Counted from the stretch's first letter, positions 17,733 through 28,496 are shown. The stretch is 64,000 bases of DNA from Blautia sp. (GCA_029257805.1 JARIAR010000023.1:1-64000), one strand, 5' to 3'. Numbers and translations: made by a program. The notes: generated from the sequence alone by a model not told the origin.

Positions 17733-19658
17733 ATGCCAAAAAAGAATACGTATGATGCAGCAAGTATTTCCGTTCTGGAAGGATTGGAGGCAGTTCGGAA
17801 GCGTCCTGGTATGTATATAGGAAGTGTCTCCAGAAAAGGACTGAACCATCTTATTTATGAAATTGTGGACAATGCAGTAGATGAGCATCTTGCTGGTTAT
17901 TGCAGCCATATACATGTAATCTTAGAAAAAGACGGCTCTTGTACTGTGAAAGATAATGGAAGAGGAATTCCTGTAGATATGCATGAAAAGGGTGTGTCTG
18001 CAGAACGCCTTGTATTTACAACACTGCATGCGGGGGGAAAGTTTGATAATTCTGCTTATAAGACCAGTGGGGGGCTTCATGGTGTAGGGTCTTCTGTCGT
18101 GAATGCACTTTCTACTTACCTGGATATTAAAATCAGTCGTGATGGATATGTTCATCATGATCATTATCAAAGAGGAATTCCAGATTTGGAACTGGAAAAT
18201 GGGCTTTTGCCTAAAATTGGAAGAACAAAAGAAACAGGGACATGTATAAATTTTCTTCCGGATCCTGAAATATTTGAAAAAACCCGTTTTTCAGCTACGG
18301 AAGTGAAAAGTCGTCTTCATGAAACTGCATATTTAAATCCGGAACTTACCATACATTTTGAAGACAGGCGGGGAGAAGAACCGGAAAGTATCGAATTTCA
18401 CGAACCGGAAGGCATTATTGGCTTTATCAGGGATCTGAATCATAATGCAGAAGGAATTCATGAGCCTGTCTATATAAAAGGCGAGGCAGAAGGGATTCAG
18501 GTGGAGGCTGCTTTTCAGTTTACAAATGAATTTCGGGAAAATGTACTTGGATTTTGTAACAATATTTATAATGCGGAAGGTGGAACCCATCTTACGGGAT
18601 TTAAAACAACATTTACAACCGTTATGAATACGTATGCTCGTGAAATTGGTGTGTTAAAGGAAAAAGATGCGAATTTTACAGGAGCGGATATTCGAAATGG
18701 CATGACAGCTGTTGTTTCTATTAAACATCCGGCACCACGTTTTGAAGGGCAGACAAAAACAAAACTGGATAATCAGGATGCGGCACGTGCAACCGGAAAA
18801 GTTATGGGAGAACAGTTGGTGCTGTATTTTGACAGGAATCTGGAAACTTTGAAATCGGTTTTGGCTTGTGCAGAAAAAGCAGCAAAAATCCGAAAAACAG
18901 AAGAGAGGGCGAAAACAAATCTTCTCACAAAACAAAAGTATTCCTTTGATTCTAATGGAAAACTGGCGAATTGTGAAAAGAAAGATCCCTCTGTTTGCGA
19001 GATTTTTATTGTAGAGGGGGATTCTGCCGGAGGTTCTGCCAAAACGGCCAGAGATAGAAATTATCAGGCAATCCTTCCGATCAGAGGAAAGATTTTGAAT
19101 GTAGAAAAAGCAACCATTGATAAAGTGCTTGCCAATGCGGAAATTAAAACGATGATCAATGCGTTTGGCTGTGGCTTTTCAGAAGGATATGGAAATGATT
19201 TCGATATTACAAAACTGCGATATGATAAGATTGTAATTATGGCGGATGCAGATGTAGATGGAGCGCATATTTCTACATTGCTTTTAACATTGTTTTATCG
19301 TTTTATGCCGGAACTGATTTATGAGGGGCATGTATATATTGCCATGCCGCCTTTATATAAAGTTATGCCTAAAAAAGGGACGGAAGAATATCTGTACGAT
19401 GATAAAGCGCTGGAAAAATATAGAAAAACTCATAAACCGGGCAGCTTTACTTTGCAGAGATATAAAGGTCTTGGAGAAATGGATGCACAGCAGCTCTGGG
19501 ATACGACTTTAAATCCGGAAACAAGAAGAATGAAGCGGGTGGAAATTGAAGATGCCCGTCTTGCGTCAAATGTGACAGAGGTTCTTATGGGAAGCGATGT
19601 CCCCCCAAGAAAAGCATTTATTTATGAGCATGCGCAGGATGCAGAGCTTGATATTTAG
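17733..19658 (+). CDS. parE: DNA topoisomerase IV subunit B
   Basis: ATPase subunit of a type IIA topoisomerase that unlinks daughter chromosomes. The GHKL ATPase motifs are present (EIVDNAVDE, DNGRGIPV, GGLHGVGSSVVNALS), and the TOPRIM part shows EGDSAGG and DADVDGAHI. The start is ATG 17733, which has AAAGGA at a proper 9-base distance; the GTG at 17727 is too close. It is the ParE rather than GyrB partner by judgement, because the neighbouring A subunit lacks the gyrase box. Confidence 0.85.
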   Translation: MPKKNTYDAASISVLEGLEAVRKRPGMYIGSVSRKGLNHLIYEIVDNAVDEHLAGYCSHIHVILEKDGSCTVKDNGRGIPVDMHEKGVSAERLVFTTLHAGGKFDNSAYKTSGGLHGVGSSVVNALSTYLDIKISRDGYVHHDHYQRGIPDLELENGLLPKIGRTKETGTCINFLPDPEIFEKTRFSATEVKSRLHETAYLNPELTIHFEDRRGEEPESIEFHEPEGIIGFIRDLNHNAEGIHEPVYIKGEAEGIQVEAAFQFTNEFRENVLGFCNNIYNAEGGTHLTGFKTTFTTVMNTYAREIGVLKEKDANFTGADIRNGMTAVVSIKHPAPRFEGQTKTKLDNQDAARATGKVMGEQLVLYFDRNLETLKSVLACAEKAAKIRKTEERAKTNLLTKQKYSFDSNGKLANCEKKDPSVCEIFIVEGDSAGGSAKTARDRNYQAILPIRGKILNVEKATIDKVLANAEIKTMINAFGCGFSEGYGNDFDITKLRYDKIVIMADADVDGAHISTLLLTLFYRFMPELIYEGHVYIAMPPLYKVMPKKGTEEYLYDDKALEKYRKTHKPGSFTLQRYKGLGEMDAQQLWDTTLNPETRRMKRVEIEDARLASNVTEVLMGSDVPPRKAFIYEHAQDAELDI

Positions 19659-19669
19659 GAGAAGTGATT

Positions 19670-21916
19670 ATGGAAACAAAACAGGATAATATTATTCGTA
19701 CCGATTATTCGGAAGTTATGCAGAAATCATATATCGATTATGCAATGAGTGTCATTGTGTCAAGAGCGCTTCCGGATGTACGGGATGGATTGAAACCGGT
19801 ACAGAGAAGAACTCTCTATGATATGTATGAATTGGGAATCCGTTATGACCGCCCGTATCGAAAATGTGCCCGTATTGTAGGAGATACCATGGGAAAATAT
19901 CATCCACATGGAGATAGTTCTATTTATGAAGCGCTTGTGGTTATGGCACAGGAATTTAAAAAAGGAAAAACCCTTGTGGACGGTCATGGTAATTTTGGTT
20001 CTATTGAAGGAGACGGGGCAGCTGCAATGCGATATACAGAGGCGCGCCTTGAAAAGCTTACCCAGGATGTTTTTTTGGAGGATCTTGATAAAAATGTGGT
20101 GGATTTTCTTCCTAACTTCGATGAAACTGAAAAAGAACCAGAAGTGCTTCCTGTTCGGATTCCAAACCTGCTTGTAAATGGCGCAGAAGGAATTGCAGTT
20201 GGAATGGCAACAAGTATTCCGCCTCATAATCTTGGAGAAGTGGTGGATGCTGTAAAAGCTTATATGAAGAATAATGATATAAGTGTAAAGGGCTTGATGC
20301 GGTATTTAAAAGGACCGGATTTTCCTACGGGAGGCATTGTTATTAATAAAGATGAACTTCTGAAAATTTATGAAACAGGAAATGGGAAGATCCGCCTTCG
20401 AGGTAAAGTGGAAATTGAAAAGTTAAAAGGCGGAAGACGCCAATTGGTAATTACAGAGATTCCGTATACTATGCTTGGTGCGAATATTGGAAAATTTTTA
20501 AATGATGTTGCCTCTCTTGTAGAAACGAAAAAAACAACGGATATTATAGATATTTCCAATCAGTCTTCGAAAGATGGAATCCGCATTGTATTGGAATTGC
20601 GTAGAGATGCAGATGTGGATAATCTCACAAATATGCTTTACAAAAAAACGAGACTGGAAGATACCTTCGGTGTAAACATGTTGGCGGTGGCAAATGGAAG
20701 ACCGGAAACATTAAGTTTGAAAAAGGTGATTGAACATCATGTGGATTTTCTGTTTGAAATTACAACCAGAAAATATCAGACACTTCTTTCCAGAGAACTG
20801 GATAAAAAAGAAATTCAGGAAGGTCTGATAAAAGCATGTGATGTGATCGATTTAATTATCGAGATTTTGCGGGGAAGCAAAAATAAAGAGCAGGTGAAAA
20901 AATGCCTGGTAAGCGGTGTTACAGATGGAATCCGTTTTCGGACAAAAACCAGTGAACGACAGGCGGCAAAATTGCACTTTACAGAAAATCAGGCATCGGC
21001 AATCCTGGAAATGCGTCTTTATCGCCTGATAGGTCTTGAAATTGAGGCACTGCAAAGCGAATATGAGAAGACGGTAAAAAATATACAGTGTTACCGGGAT
21101 ATTCTGGATCATTATGATTCTATGGCAGGAGTGATCATAAAAGATCTGGATGCCATAAAAAAAGAATATGGAACTTCGCGGCGTACAGTTGTTGAAAATG
21201 GTGAGGAAGCGGTTTATGAAGAAAAGAAAATGGAAGAGATGGAAGTCTGTTTCTTAATGGATCGTTTTGGGTATATGAAGTTAATTGATAAATCCACATA
21301 TGAACGCAATAAGGAAACGGCTCATGGAGAAAATAAATTTGTGTTCACCTGCATGAATACAGATAAAATTTGTATTTTTACAGATACGGGAAAAATGCAT
21401 ACGATTAAAGCGGTAGATATTCCTCTTGGACGTTTTCGGGATAAAGGGGCTCCGGCAGACAATTTAAGTAATTATGACAGTGCAACTGAACATATGCTTT
21501 ATGTAGCGCCGATTTCATCGATTCAAAAGAATAATCTGTTTTTTGTAACGGAAACTTCTTTGTGCAAACTGGTAAGCGGTGAAGAGTTTAATGTATCAAA
21601 GCGGACGATTGCTTCTACAAAACTTGGGGCAGGGGATCGCCTTATATTTGTGGGTATGGCAGATGAAATGGAACAGGTGGTTCTTCAAAGTACGGGGGGA
21701 TCGTTCCTGCGTTTCTTAAAACAGGAAGTTGCTGCTATGAAAAAAACATCTCTTGGAGTAAGAGGAATGAAACTTGCGGAAGGGGAAGTGCTGGAACATG
21801 CATATCTTCTGGAAGGGCATAAGGAATATACAATCCTGTATCATGATAAACCATATGCACTTCATAAAGTAAGACTGGCAAAACGTGATACAAAGGGAAT
21901 TAAGCCAAGAATCTGA
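19670..21916 (+). CDS. parC: DNA topoisomerase IV subunit A
   Basis: Cleavage-rejoining subunit. The active-site tyrosine is Tyr122 in AAMRYTEARL, and the quinolone-region helix reads KYHPHGDSSIYEAL. The C-terminal part has beta-pinwheel-like repeats but no QRRGGKG gyrase box, which argues against GyrA. The track starts at GTG 19664; AGGAG at 19657 better fits ATG 19670, giving 748 aa. It follows parE by 11 bases. Position 80-90 has the Ser/Ile arrangement of an unmutated quinolone region as far as can be judged by eye. Confidence 0.85.
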   Translation: METKQDNIIRTDYSEVMQKSYIDYAMSVIVSRALPDVRDGLKPVQRRTLYDMYELGIRYDRPYRKCARIVGDTMGKYHPHGDSSIYEALVVMAQEFKKGKTLVDGHGNFGSIEGDGAAAMRYTEARLEKLTQDVFLEDLDKNVVDFLPNFDETEKEPEVLPVRIPNLLVNGAEGIAVGMATSIPPHNLGEVVDAVKAYMKNNDISVKGLMRYLKGPDFPTGGIVINKDELLKIYETGNGKIRLRGKVEIEKLKGGRRQLVITEIPYTMLGANIGKFLNDVASLVETKKTTDIIDISNQSSKDGIRIVLELRRDADVDNLTNMLYKKTRLEDTFGVNMLAVANGRPETLSLKKVIEHHVDFLFEITTRKYQTLLSRELDKKEIQEGLIKACDVIDLIIEILRGSKNKEQVKKCLVSGVTDGIRFRTKTSERQAAKLHFTENQASAILEMRLYRLIGLEIEALQSEYEKTVKNIQCYRDILDHYDSMAGVIIKDLDAIKKEYGTSRRTVVENGEEAVYEEKKMEEMEVCFLMDRFGYMKLIDKSTYERNKETAHGENKFVFTCMNTDKICIFTDTGKMHTIKAVDIPLGRFRDKGAPADNLSNYDSATEHMLYVAPISSIQKNNLFFVTETSLCKLVSGEEFNVSKRTIASTKLGAGDRLIFVGMADEMEQVVLQSTGGSFLRFLKQEVAAMKKTSLGVRGMKLAEGEVLEHAYLLEGHKEYTILYHDKPYALHKVRLAKRDTKGIKPRI

Positions 21917-21934
21917 AAAAGTGCGGAAAAAGCT

Positions 21935-21963
21935 TGCATTTCACAGATATTGGTGATAAAATA
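21935..21963 (+). promoter_or_regulatory. Probable promoter of the rimP-nusA-infB operon
   Basis: TTGCAT followed 17 bases on by TAAATA with an upstream TG, so an extended -10 (TGATAAATA). The -10 hexamer itself is weak. Confidence 0.55.
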
Positions 21964-21989
21964 GAACAAGAAACTTAGAAGTTACTGGC

Positions 21990-22017
21990 ATAGGAGTGGG
22001 CATTTGCCCACTCCTAT
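21990..22017 (+). promoter_or_regulatory. rimP-leader hairpin
   Basis: A perfect 12-bp inverted repeat, ATAGGAGTGGGC and its complement around an ATTT loop, about 30 bases before rimP. It resembles the conserved AGTGGGC/GCCCACT hairpins seen ahead of rimP in Firmicutes. No U tract follows, so it is more likely a regulatory leader or processing site than a terminator. Confidence 0.7.
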
Positions 22018-22047
22018 TTGCTGAAATAAGAAAGGCAGGTGGGAAAC

Positions 22048-22512
22048 ATGAGCAGGCGAGAGGAATACGAGAAGAAAGCAGAAGAACTTCTGGCTCCGAT
22101 TGTAGAAAGCTGTGGATTTGAGCTTGTGGATGTGGAATATGTAAAAGAAGCGGGAAACTGGTATCTTCGGGGATATATAGATAAGCCGGGTGGAATTACA
22201 GTAAATGATTGTGAAGCTGTAAGTCGGGCATTCAGCGATAAACTGGATGAAAAAGATTTCATTGAAGACAGTTATATTATGGAAATCAGTTCTCCTGGAC
22301 TGGACAGACCGCTGAAAAAAGAAAAAGATTTTGCAAGAAGCATGGGCAAGCTGGTAGAAGTGAGAACTTACCGGCCAATCGAAAAACAAAAAGAATTTTG
22401 CGGGGTTTTAACCGCATATGATAGTAACAGTGTGACAATTGAAGAGGATGGGAAGTCAAGATCCTTTGATAAAAAAGAAATTGCTCTTATCCGATTGGCG
22501 ATTGAATTTTAA
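22048..22512 (+). CDS. rimP: Ribosome maturation factor RimP
   Basis: Assists assembly of the 30S subunit. The N-terminal domain holds GFELVDVEYVKE and the conserved GGITVNDCEAVSR; the PGLDRPLKKEKDF signature is near residue 87, and a C-terminal Sm-like domain follows. Start ATG 22048 (154 aa) is preferred to the GTG at 22039, because the AGGTGG lies at the right distance. First gene of the translation operon. Confidence 0.94.
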   Translation: MSRREEYEKKAEELLAPIVESCGFELVDVEYVKEAGNWYLRGYIDKPGGITVNDCEAVSRAFSDKLDEKDFIEDSYIMEISSPGLDRPLKKEKDFARSMGKLVEVRTYRPIEKQKEFCGVLTAYDSNSVTIEEDGKSRSFDKKEIALIRLAIEF

Positions 22513-22550
22513 AAACGCAGCTTTTAACAAACTAGGAGGAAAAGAAAAAA

Positions 22551-23726
22551 ATGAACAGAGAGTTAATGGAAGCGCTGGATGTTCTGGAAAAAGAAAAAAA
22601 TATCAGTAAGGATACTCTGTTGGAAGCAATCGAGCAGTCTTTGATCCAGGCATGTAAAAACCATTTTGGAAAGGCTGATAACGTGCATGTATCCATTAAT
22701 CCGGAAACTTGTGATTTCAGTGTTTATGCAGACAGAACAGTGGCCGAATATGTAGAAGATCCGGTGATGGAAATTTCTTTGGCAGAAGCACAGAAAATAA
22801 ATGCAAATGTGGAAATTGGCGATGTGGTAAAAGTAGAAATCCATTCTAAAGAATTTGGACGTATTGCCACACAGAATGCAAAGAATGTAATTCTTCAGAA
22901 AATCAGAGAAGAAGAAAGAAAAGTTCTGTACGATCAGTATTACGGAATAGAAAAAGAAGTAGTGACTGGTATTGTTCAGCGTGTTATGGGAAAAAATGTC
23001 AGCATAAATCTTGGAAAAGCAGATGCGGTTTTAAGTGAGAATGAGCAGGTGAGGGGAGAAACTTTCAAACCGACCGAACGTATTAAAGTTTATATTCTTG
23101 AAGTAAAAGATACATCAAAAGGACCGCGTATTCTTGTTTCCAGAACACATCCGGGACTTGTAAAACGTTTATTTGAATCTGAAGTTGCAGAGGTAAAAGA
23201 CGGAACCGTAGAAATTAAGAGTATTGCCCGTGAAGCGGGATCCCGTACAAAAATAGCGGTATGGAGCAACGATCCGGACGTAGATCCTGTAGGTGCATGT
23301 GTCGGTATGAATGGTGCACGTGTAGGAGCAATTGTTAATGAACTTCGTGGTGAAAAAATTGATATTATTAACTGGGATGAAAATCCGGCTGTTCTTATTG
23401 AAAACGCTTTAAGCCCTGCAAAAGTTATTGCAGTCATGGCAGATCCGGATGAAAAAACTGCACTTGTTGTAGTTCCGGACTATCAGCTTTCTCTTGCTAT
23501 TGGAAAAGAGGGACAGAATGCACGCCTTGCTGCCAGATTAACAGGATTTAAAATCGATATTAAAAGTGAGTCACAGGCAAAAGAAACAGGCGACTTCTAT
23601 GATTATGATGAAGAGGCTGATTCACATGAGGTAAAGGAAAAAGGCAGCGAAGCAGAGACACAGGAAGTACAAACAGAGGAAGTACAAGAGGAGCCGTCAG
23701 TATCTGCGGAAAATGAAGAAGCATGA
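22551..23726 (+). CDS. nusA: Transcription termination/antitermination protein NusA
   Basis: Binds RNA polymerase and nascent RNA to control pausing and termination. An N-terminal polymerase-binding domain (1-125), an S1 domain near 135-200, and two KH domains (IGACVGMNG-like [11 protein letters not shown] near 245 and [16 protein letters not shown] near 320) are visible. A disordered Glu-rich tail ends the 391-aa protein; the acidic repeats of E. coli NusA are absent, as usual in Firmicutes. AGGAGG lies before the ATG. Confidence 0.97.
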   Translation: MNRELMEALDVLEKEKNISKDTLLEAIEQSLIQACKNHFGKADNVHVSINPETCDFSVYADRTVAEYVEDPVMEISLAEAQKINANVEIGDVVKVEIHSKEFGRIATQNAKNVILQKIREEERKVLYDQYYGIEKEVVTGIVQRVMGKNVSINLGKADAVLSENEQVRGETFKPTERIKVYILEVKDTSKGPRILVSRTHPGLVKRLFESEVAEVKDGTVEIKSIAREAGSRTKIAVWSNDPDVDPVGACVGMNGARVGAIVNELRGEKIDIINWDENPAVLIENALSPAKVIAVMADPDEKTALVVVPDYQLSLAIGKEGQNARLAARLTGFKIDIKSESQAKETGDFYDYDEEADSHEVKEKGSEAETQEVQTEEVQEEPSVSAENEEA

Positions 23727-24001
23727 ATACAAAAGGAAAAATCCCTATGCGTCAGTGCACCGGATGCAGGGAAATGAAAAGTAAAAAAGAAATGATCAGA
23801 ATCCTGAAAACAGCAGAAGGAGAAATCATTCTGGACGCAACAGGCAGAAAGAATGGAAGAGGTGCATATATTTGCCGCTCAGAGGAATGTCTTGAAAAGG
23901 CAGTGAAAAATCATGGCCTTGAGCGCTCTCTTAAAACAGCGGTTCCGGATGCGGTTTATGAGGAACTGAAGAAGGAGTTTGCACAGATTGACAAACAATA
24001 A
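23723..24001 (+). CDS. rnpM: YlxR/RnpM family RNase P modulator
   Basis: A 92-aa basic protein with the YlxR signature RQCTGCREMKSKKEMIRI and a GRKNGRGAYIC segment. The B. subtilis member (RnpM, formerly YlxR) binds and modulates RNase P; the same role is assumed here. It overlaps nusA by 4 bases (ATGA) and ylxQ by about 14 bases, so the three are translationally linked. Confidence 0.92.
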   Translation: MNTKGKIPMRQCTGCREMKSKKEMIRILKTAEGEIILDATGRKNGRGAYICRSEECLEKAVKNHGLERSLKTAVPDAVYEELKKEFAQIDKQ

Positions 24002-24314
24002 AATTTTATCTTTGATAGGACTTGCCACAAAAGCAGGGAAAATAGTAAGCGGAGAATTTTCAACAGAGAAATCTGTGAAAACCGGAAAAGGGTTTCTGGC
24101 AATCGTGGCAGAAGATGCCTCTGAAAACACGAAAAAGAAATTTCGGAATATGTGCAGCTTTTACCAGGTTCCGATATATTTTCTTTCAGATAAAGAAAAT
24201 TTGGGCAGGGCAATGGGCAAAGAATACCGCGCGTGTCTTGCTGTACAGGATGGAAATTTTGCAATGGCGATTATGAAGGAACTGGATAAACAGTGTACAA
24301 AAAATGAAAACTAA
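23988..24314 (+). CDS. ylxQ: L7Ae-type RNA-binding protein YlxQ
   Basis: A small L7Ae/L30e/S12e-family protein expected to bind kink-turn RNA; its target in this operon is unsettled. Recognised by LSLIGLATKAGKIVSGE and by AIVAEDASENTKKK. AAGGAG at 23972-23977 is only 1 base from TTG 23979, the track start, but 10 bases from TTG 23988, so translation probably starts at 23988, within the end of rnpM (108 aa). Confidence 0.88.
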   Translation: MTNNKILSLIGLATKAGKIVSGEFSTEKSVKTGKGFLAIVAEDASENTKKKFRNMCSFYQVPIYFLSDKENLGRAMGKEYRACLAVQDGNFAMAIMKELDKQCTKNEN

Positions 24315-24352
24315 TCCAATTGGATGACGTGCTCTTGAAGGAGGTATGGTAA

Positions 24353-27124
24353 ATGTCTAAGATCAGAGTACATGAGCTTGCCAAAGAACTGGGCAGGCAA
24401 AATAAAGAAATCATAGAATGTTTAAAAGAAAAAGGAGTCGATGTGAAGAGTCACATGAGCAATGTGGATGAAGCACAGGCTGCTATGGTAAAACAGAAAT
24501 TTACAAAGACGGGAAAGGAGCAAATGACAAAGTTGGATACTCCCAAGACAGAAGAAAAGATAACAGCGGTGAATGCAGAAGCAGAGGCACCGAAGAAAAA
24601 GAAGAATATAATTCGTGTATATCACGCGCAGAATGCAAGTGATGGAGGAAAGAATAAAAGAAAACCTTCCGGTGATAAGAAACCGGTTCGTTCCCAGAGC
24701 AACGGGGAAAGACGTCAGCCTGTAAAGGCACAGGAAACAAAGCCGGTTACAGAGCGTCAGGCACAGTCAGCACCGGTAAGAACATCAGAAAATGCAGGAG
24801 TTCGTTCTGCTGGTAATGGAGCACCTAGAAATGGTGCACAGCAGCGGACAGGAGCCGGTCGTGATAACCGTAATGCAGATCGTGGTGAAGGAAGAGGCGA
24901 AAGAAGAGAAAACAGCCGTTTCCAGAACCGTTCTCCGAGACAGGGAGAATCCGGCGGTCGTCCGGCAAGAAATGCAGATGGACAGAATCGTCAGAGCAGA
25001 CCTGGAGAAAACAGAGGAAGATTTGGTCAGGGAAGACCTCAGGGCGGACAGGGTCGCAGTGAGGGAAGAGATGGAAGAGATGGCACCCGTGACAGTCGTT
25101 TTGGTGGACAAAACCGCGGAAACGGACAGCGTCAGGGAGGAAGAAAGTCAAGCAGTTCCAGCGATATGGTATTTACACCTGAGCTTACCAAGACGTCCAA
25201 AGACAGTAAGCGTGAACGCGATAGAGAAAATAAAAACAAAAAGAAAGATTTTGAAAAAAATCAAGGCGGCGGAAGAAGGCCAAATCAGGGTGGCGGAAGA
25301 CAGGGACAGAGACTTCCAAAAGCTTTACAGAAACCAACCCCACAGCCAAAACAGGAAGAGAAAAAACCAGAAATCAAAGAAATTACTCTGCCTGAAAAAA
25401 TGACAATTCGTGAACTGGCAGAAGCTATGAAAATGCAGCCTTCTGCAATTGTAAAAAAATTATTTATGCAGGGAATCATGGTTACGGTTAATCATGAAAT
25501 AGATTTTGAAAAAGCACAGGAAATAGCATTAGAATATGATATTATTGCAGAACTGGAAGAAAAAGTAGACATTATTGAAGAACTTCTGAAAGAGGAAGAA
25601 GAGGATGAAACAGACATGGTTTCCAGACCTCCTGTTGTCTGTGTAATGGGTCACGTTGACCATGGTAAAACTTCTCTTCTTGATGCAATACGTAATACAA
25701 ATGTTACAAGAGGCGAGGCTGGTGGAATTACACAGCATATCGGTGCGTATGTTGTAAATGTAAATGGAGAAAAAATCACATTCCTGGATACACCGGGACA
25801 TGAAGCATTTACTGCAATGCGTATGCGTGGTGCAAATTCTACAGATATTGCGGTTCTTGTTGTTGCTGCAGACGATGGTGTCATGCCTCAGACAGTAGAA
25901 GCAATCAGCCATGCAAAAGCAGCTGGTGTTGAGATTATTGTTGCAATTAACAAAATTGATAAGCCAAGTGCTAATATTGAACGTGTAAAACAGGAGCTTT
26001 CTGAATATGAACTGATTCCGGAAGACTGGGGTGGAAGCACCATTTTTGTTCCGGTATCTGCACATACAGGAGAAGGAATTGAAACGCTTCTGGAAATGAT
26101 TCTTCTTACAGCAGAAGTATGTGAATTAAAAGCCAATCCGAAGCGTGCCGTACGTGGTCTTGTAATAGAAGCACAGTTGGATAAAGGTAAAGGCCCTGTA
26201 GCAACAATCCTTGTACAGAAGGGAACTCTTCATGTAGGAGATTTTATAGCAGCAGGTGCATGCAGTGGTAAGGTACGTGCAATGATGGATGATAAGGGAC
26301 GTCGTGTAAAAGAAGCCGGTCCGTCTACTCCGGTAGAGATTCTGGGTCTTGGAGATGTTCCGAATGCAGGTGAAATCCTTATGTCCTTTGACAGCGATAA
26401 GGCAGCTAAGAATTTCGCAGGTGCATTTGTATCAGAAAGTAAGAACCGTCTTCTGGAAGAGACAAAAGGCAAACTTTCTCTTGATAATCTGTTTGATCAG
26501 ATTCAGGCAAGTGATCTGAAAGAGCTTCCACTGATTGTAAAAGCGGATGTACAGGGTTCTGTAGAAGCAGTGAAACAGAGTCTTACAAAACTTTCTAACG
26601 AGGAAGTTGTGGTAAAAGTTATTCATGGTGGTGTTGGTGCAATCAATGAGTCTGATGTTAGTCTTGCTGCAACCTCCAATGCGATCATTATTGGATTTAA
26701 TGTTCGTCCGGATGCAACTGCAAAACAGCTTGCAGAGCAGGAAGGTGTAGATCTGCGCTTATATCGTGTTATTTATCAGGCGATTGAAGATGTAGAAGCT
26801 GCCATGAAGGGAATGCTTGATCCTGTATTTGAAGAAAAAGTCATCGGCCATGCTCAGGTGCGTCAGCTCTTTAAGGCATCCGGTGTTGGTACAATTGCAG
26901 GAAGTTATGTTCTGGACGGTATGTTCCAGAGAAATTGTAAAGTACGTATTACCAGAGAAGGTGAGCAGACTTTTGAAGGTGATCTTGCATCTCTTAAGAG
27001 ATTTAAAGATGACGTAAAAGAAGTAAAAGCAGGATACGAGTGTGGTCTTGTATTTGATGGCTTTAATGATATAAAAGAAGATGATATTGTAGAAGCATAT
27101 ATCATGGTAGAAGTGCCAAGATAG
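24353..27124 (+). CDS. infB: Translation initiation factor IF-2
   Basis: GTPase that delivers initiator tRNA to the 30S subunit. An IF2_N domain at residues 1-55 is followed by a long low-complexity linker (about 103-322) rich in Arg, Gly, Gln and Asn, then a second IF2_N motif ([12 protein letters not shown], near 350). The G domain has GHVDHGKTS near residue 433, DTPGHEAFT and NKIDKP, and domains II to IV complete the 923 aa. GGAGGT lies before the ATG. Large alternative-frame ORFs over the linker are composition artefacts. Confidence 0.97.
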   Translation: MSKIRVHELAKELGRQNKEIIECLKEKGVDVKSHMSNVDEAQAAMVKQKFTKTGKEQMTKLDTPKTEEKITAVNAEAEAPKKKKNIIRVYHAQNASDGGKNKRKPSGDKKPVRSQSNGERRQPVKAQETKPVTERQAQSAPVRTSENAGVRSAGNGAPRNGAQQRTGAGRDNRNADRGEGRGERRENSRFQNRSPRQGESGGRPARNADGQNRQSRPGENRGRFGQGRPQGGQGRSEGRDGRDGTRDSRFGGQNRGNGQRQGGRKSSSSSDMVFTPELTKTSKDSKRERDRENKNKKKDFEKNQGGGRRPNQGGGRQGQRLPKALQKPTPQPKQEEKKPEIKEITLPEKMTIRELAEAMKMQPSAIVKKLFMQGIMVTVNHEIDFEKAQEIALEYDIIAELEEKVDIIEELLKEEEEDETDMVSRPPVVCVMGHVDHGKTSLLDAIRNTNVTRGEAGGITQHIGAYVVNVNGEKITFLDTPGHEAFTAMRMRGANSTDIAVLVVAADDGVMPQTVEAISHAKAAGVEIIVAINKIDKPSANIERVKQELSEYELIPEDWGGSTIFVPVSAHTGEGIETLLEMILLTAEVCELKANPKRAVRGLVIEAQLDKGKGPVATILVQKGTLHVGDFIAAGACSGKVRAMMDDKGRRVKEAGPSTPVEILGLGDVPNAGEILMSFDSDKAAKNFAGAFVSESKNRLLEETKGKLSLDNLFDQIQASDLKELPLIVKADVQGSVEAVKQSLTKLSNEEVVVKVIHGGVGAINESDVSLAATSNAIIIGFNVRPDATAKQLAEQEGVDLRLYRVIYQAIEDVEAAMKGMLDPVFEEKVIGHAQVRQLFKASGVGTIAGSYVLDGMFQRNCKVRITREGEQTFEGDLASLKRFKDDVKEVKAGYECGLVFDGFNDIKEDDIVEAYIMVEVPR

Positions 27125-27137
27125 GAGTGAGGCATAA

Positions 27138-27518
27138 ATGAGAAAGAACAGCATTAAGAATACGCGTATTAATGGAGAAGTACAAAAAGAACTTAGTACG
27201 ATTATCCGAAATGAGATTAAAGATCCGCGCATTCATCCGATGACGTCGGTCATGGCTGTAGAAGTGGCGCCTGATCTAAAGACCTGCAAGGCATATATTA
27301 GTGTTTTGGGTTCTGAGGAAGCGAAAAAAGACACGATCAAAGGTCTTTCCAGTGCAGAAGGTTATGTCAGGAGACAGCTGGCCAGAAATCTGAATCTTCG
27401 AAATACACCGGAAATCCGGTTTATTTTGGATGAATCCATTGAATATGGCGTAAATATGTCAAAATTAATCGACGATGTAACAAAAAAGGATGCTTCGGGT
27501 AAAGAGATAGAAGAATAA
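27138..27518 (+). CDS. rbfA: Ribosome-binding factor A
   Basis: Late 30S maturation factor, a KH-fold protein that binds near the 16S 5' end. The motifs IIRNEIKDPRI and KTCKAYISVLGSEE are typical. The 126-aa length fits. It follows infB by 13 bases. Confidence 0.95.
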   Translation: MRKNSIKNTRINGEVQKELSTIIRNEIKDPRIHPMTSVMAVEVAPDLKTCKAYISVLGSEEAKKDTIKGLSSAEGYVRRQLARNLNLRNTPEIRFILDESIEYGVNMSKLIDDVTKKDASGKEIEE

Positions 27519-27533
27519 CGAGGTTAAGTATTT

Positions 27534-28496
27534 ATGAAGAATATTGCAGAAGTACTGGAGCATGTGAAGACAATGGGAATTGCAGGCCACATACGTCCCG
27601 ACGGGGACTGTGTGGGGTCCTGTATGGCACTGTATCTGTATATTCGTCAATGGTATCCGGATATTGACGTGGATGTATATCTGGATCATCCCAAACCGGT
27701 ATTTGGATACATTGATTCCATGGAAAATGTTAAAATGCAGGCGGAAGAAAAAAAGGAATATGATCTTTTTGTAACTTGCGATGTTAGTGCAAAAGATAGA
27801 ATAGCTCTTGCAGGAGAATATTTCGACAGTGCCAAAAAGACAGTATGTATTGACCATCATGTAAGTAATCCGGGGTTTGCAGATATCAATCACATATGTG
27901 GAGAAATCAGTTCTGCGTGTGAAGTTTTGTACGGTGTTTTAAGTCCGGAAAAGGTTAATCGTTCTGTGGCAACCGCTATTTATACGGGAATGATCCATGA
28001 TACGGGTGTTTTTCAGTATTCCTCCACATCACCGGAAACAATGAGGATTGCCGGTGAACTTATGAAGACAGGGTTTAACTTCAGTAAGATTATAGATGAA
28101 TCTTTTTATCAGAAAACATATATACAGAACCAGGTAATGGGACGGGTTTTGGCAGAAAGCATAATGGTCCTGAACGGGAAGTGTATTGTGGGTTATCTGA
28201 AACGAAAAGAAATGGATCTGTACGGAGTTGACGGGAAAGATCTGGATGGCATAGTGAGCCAGCTTCGTCTTACAGCAGGAGTAGAAGTTGCGATTTTCCT
28301 TTATGAGATGGAGAGTCAGACTTTTAAGGTCTCTTTACGTTCCAATGGAAAAGTGGATGTAAGCAGAGTTGCTGTGTTTTTTGGAGGCGGCGGTCATACA
28401 AGGGCTGCCGGCTGTGACCTGCAGGGCTCGATGTATGATGTGGTAAATAACATTACAGCACAAATTGAAAAACAGTTACAGGAACAGAATATCTAA
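27534..28496 (+). CDS. nrnA: DHH-family oligoribonuclease / pAp phosphatase NrnA
   Basis: Degrades short oligoribonucleotides and dephosphorylates 3'-phosphoadenosine 5'-phosphate. Metal-binding motifs appear as HIRPDGDCVGS near residue 18, CDVSAKDR near 79, DHHVSN near 104, and the DHHA1 end GGGGHTRAAGC near 281. The 320-aa length is standard. Its stop codon overlaps the truB start by one base. Confidence 0.94.
   Translation: MKNIAEVLEHVKTMGIAGHIRPDGDCVGSCMALYLYIRQWYPDIDVDVYLDHPKPVFGYIDSMENVKMQAEEKKEYDLFVTCDVSAKDRIALAGEYFDSAKKTVCIDHHVSNPGFADINHICGEISSACEVLYGVLSPEKVNRSVATAIYTGMIHDTGVFQYSSTSPETMRIAGELMKTGFNFSKIIDESFYQKTYIQNQVMGRVLAESIMVLNGKCIVGYLKRKEMDLYGVDGKDLDGIVSQLRLTAGVEVAIFLYEMESQTFKVSLRSNGKVDVSRVAVFFGGGGHTRAAGCDLQGSMYDVVNNITAQIEKQLQEQNI

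Noticed and set aside
24792-25403. 203-aa plus-strand ORF inside infB, in another frame
   Set aside because: It follows the repetitive Arg/Gly-coding DNA of the IF-2 linker and has no RBS; the minus-strand ORFs there are also artefacts.
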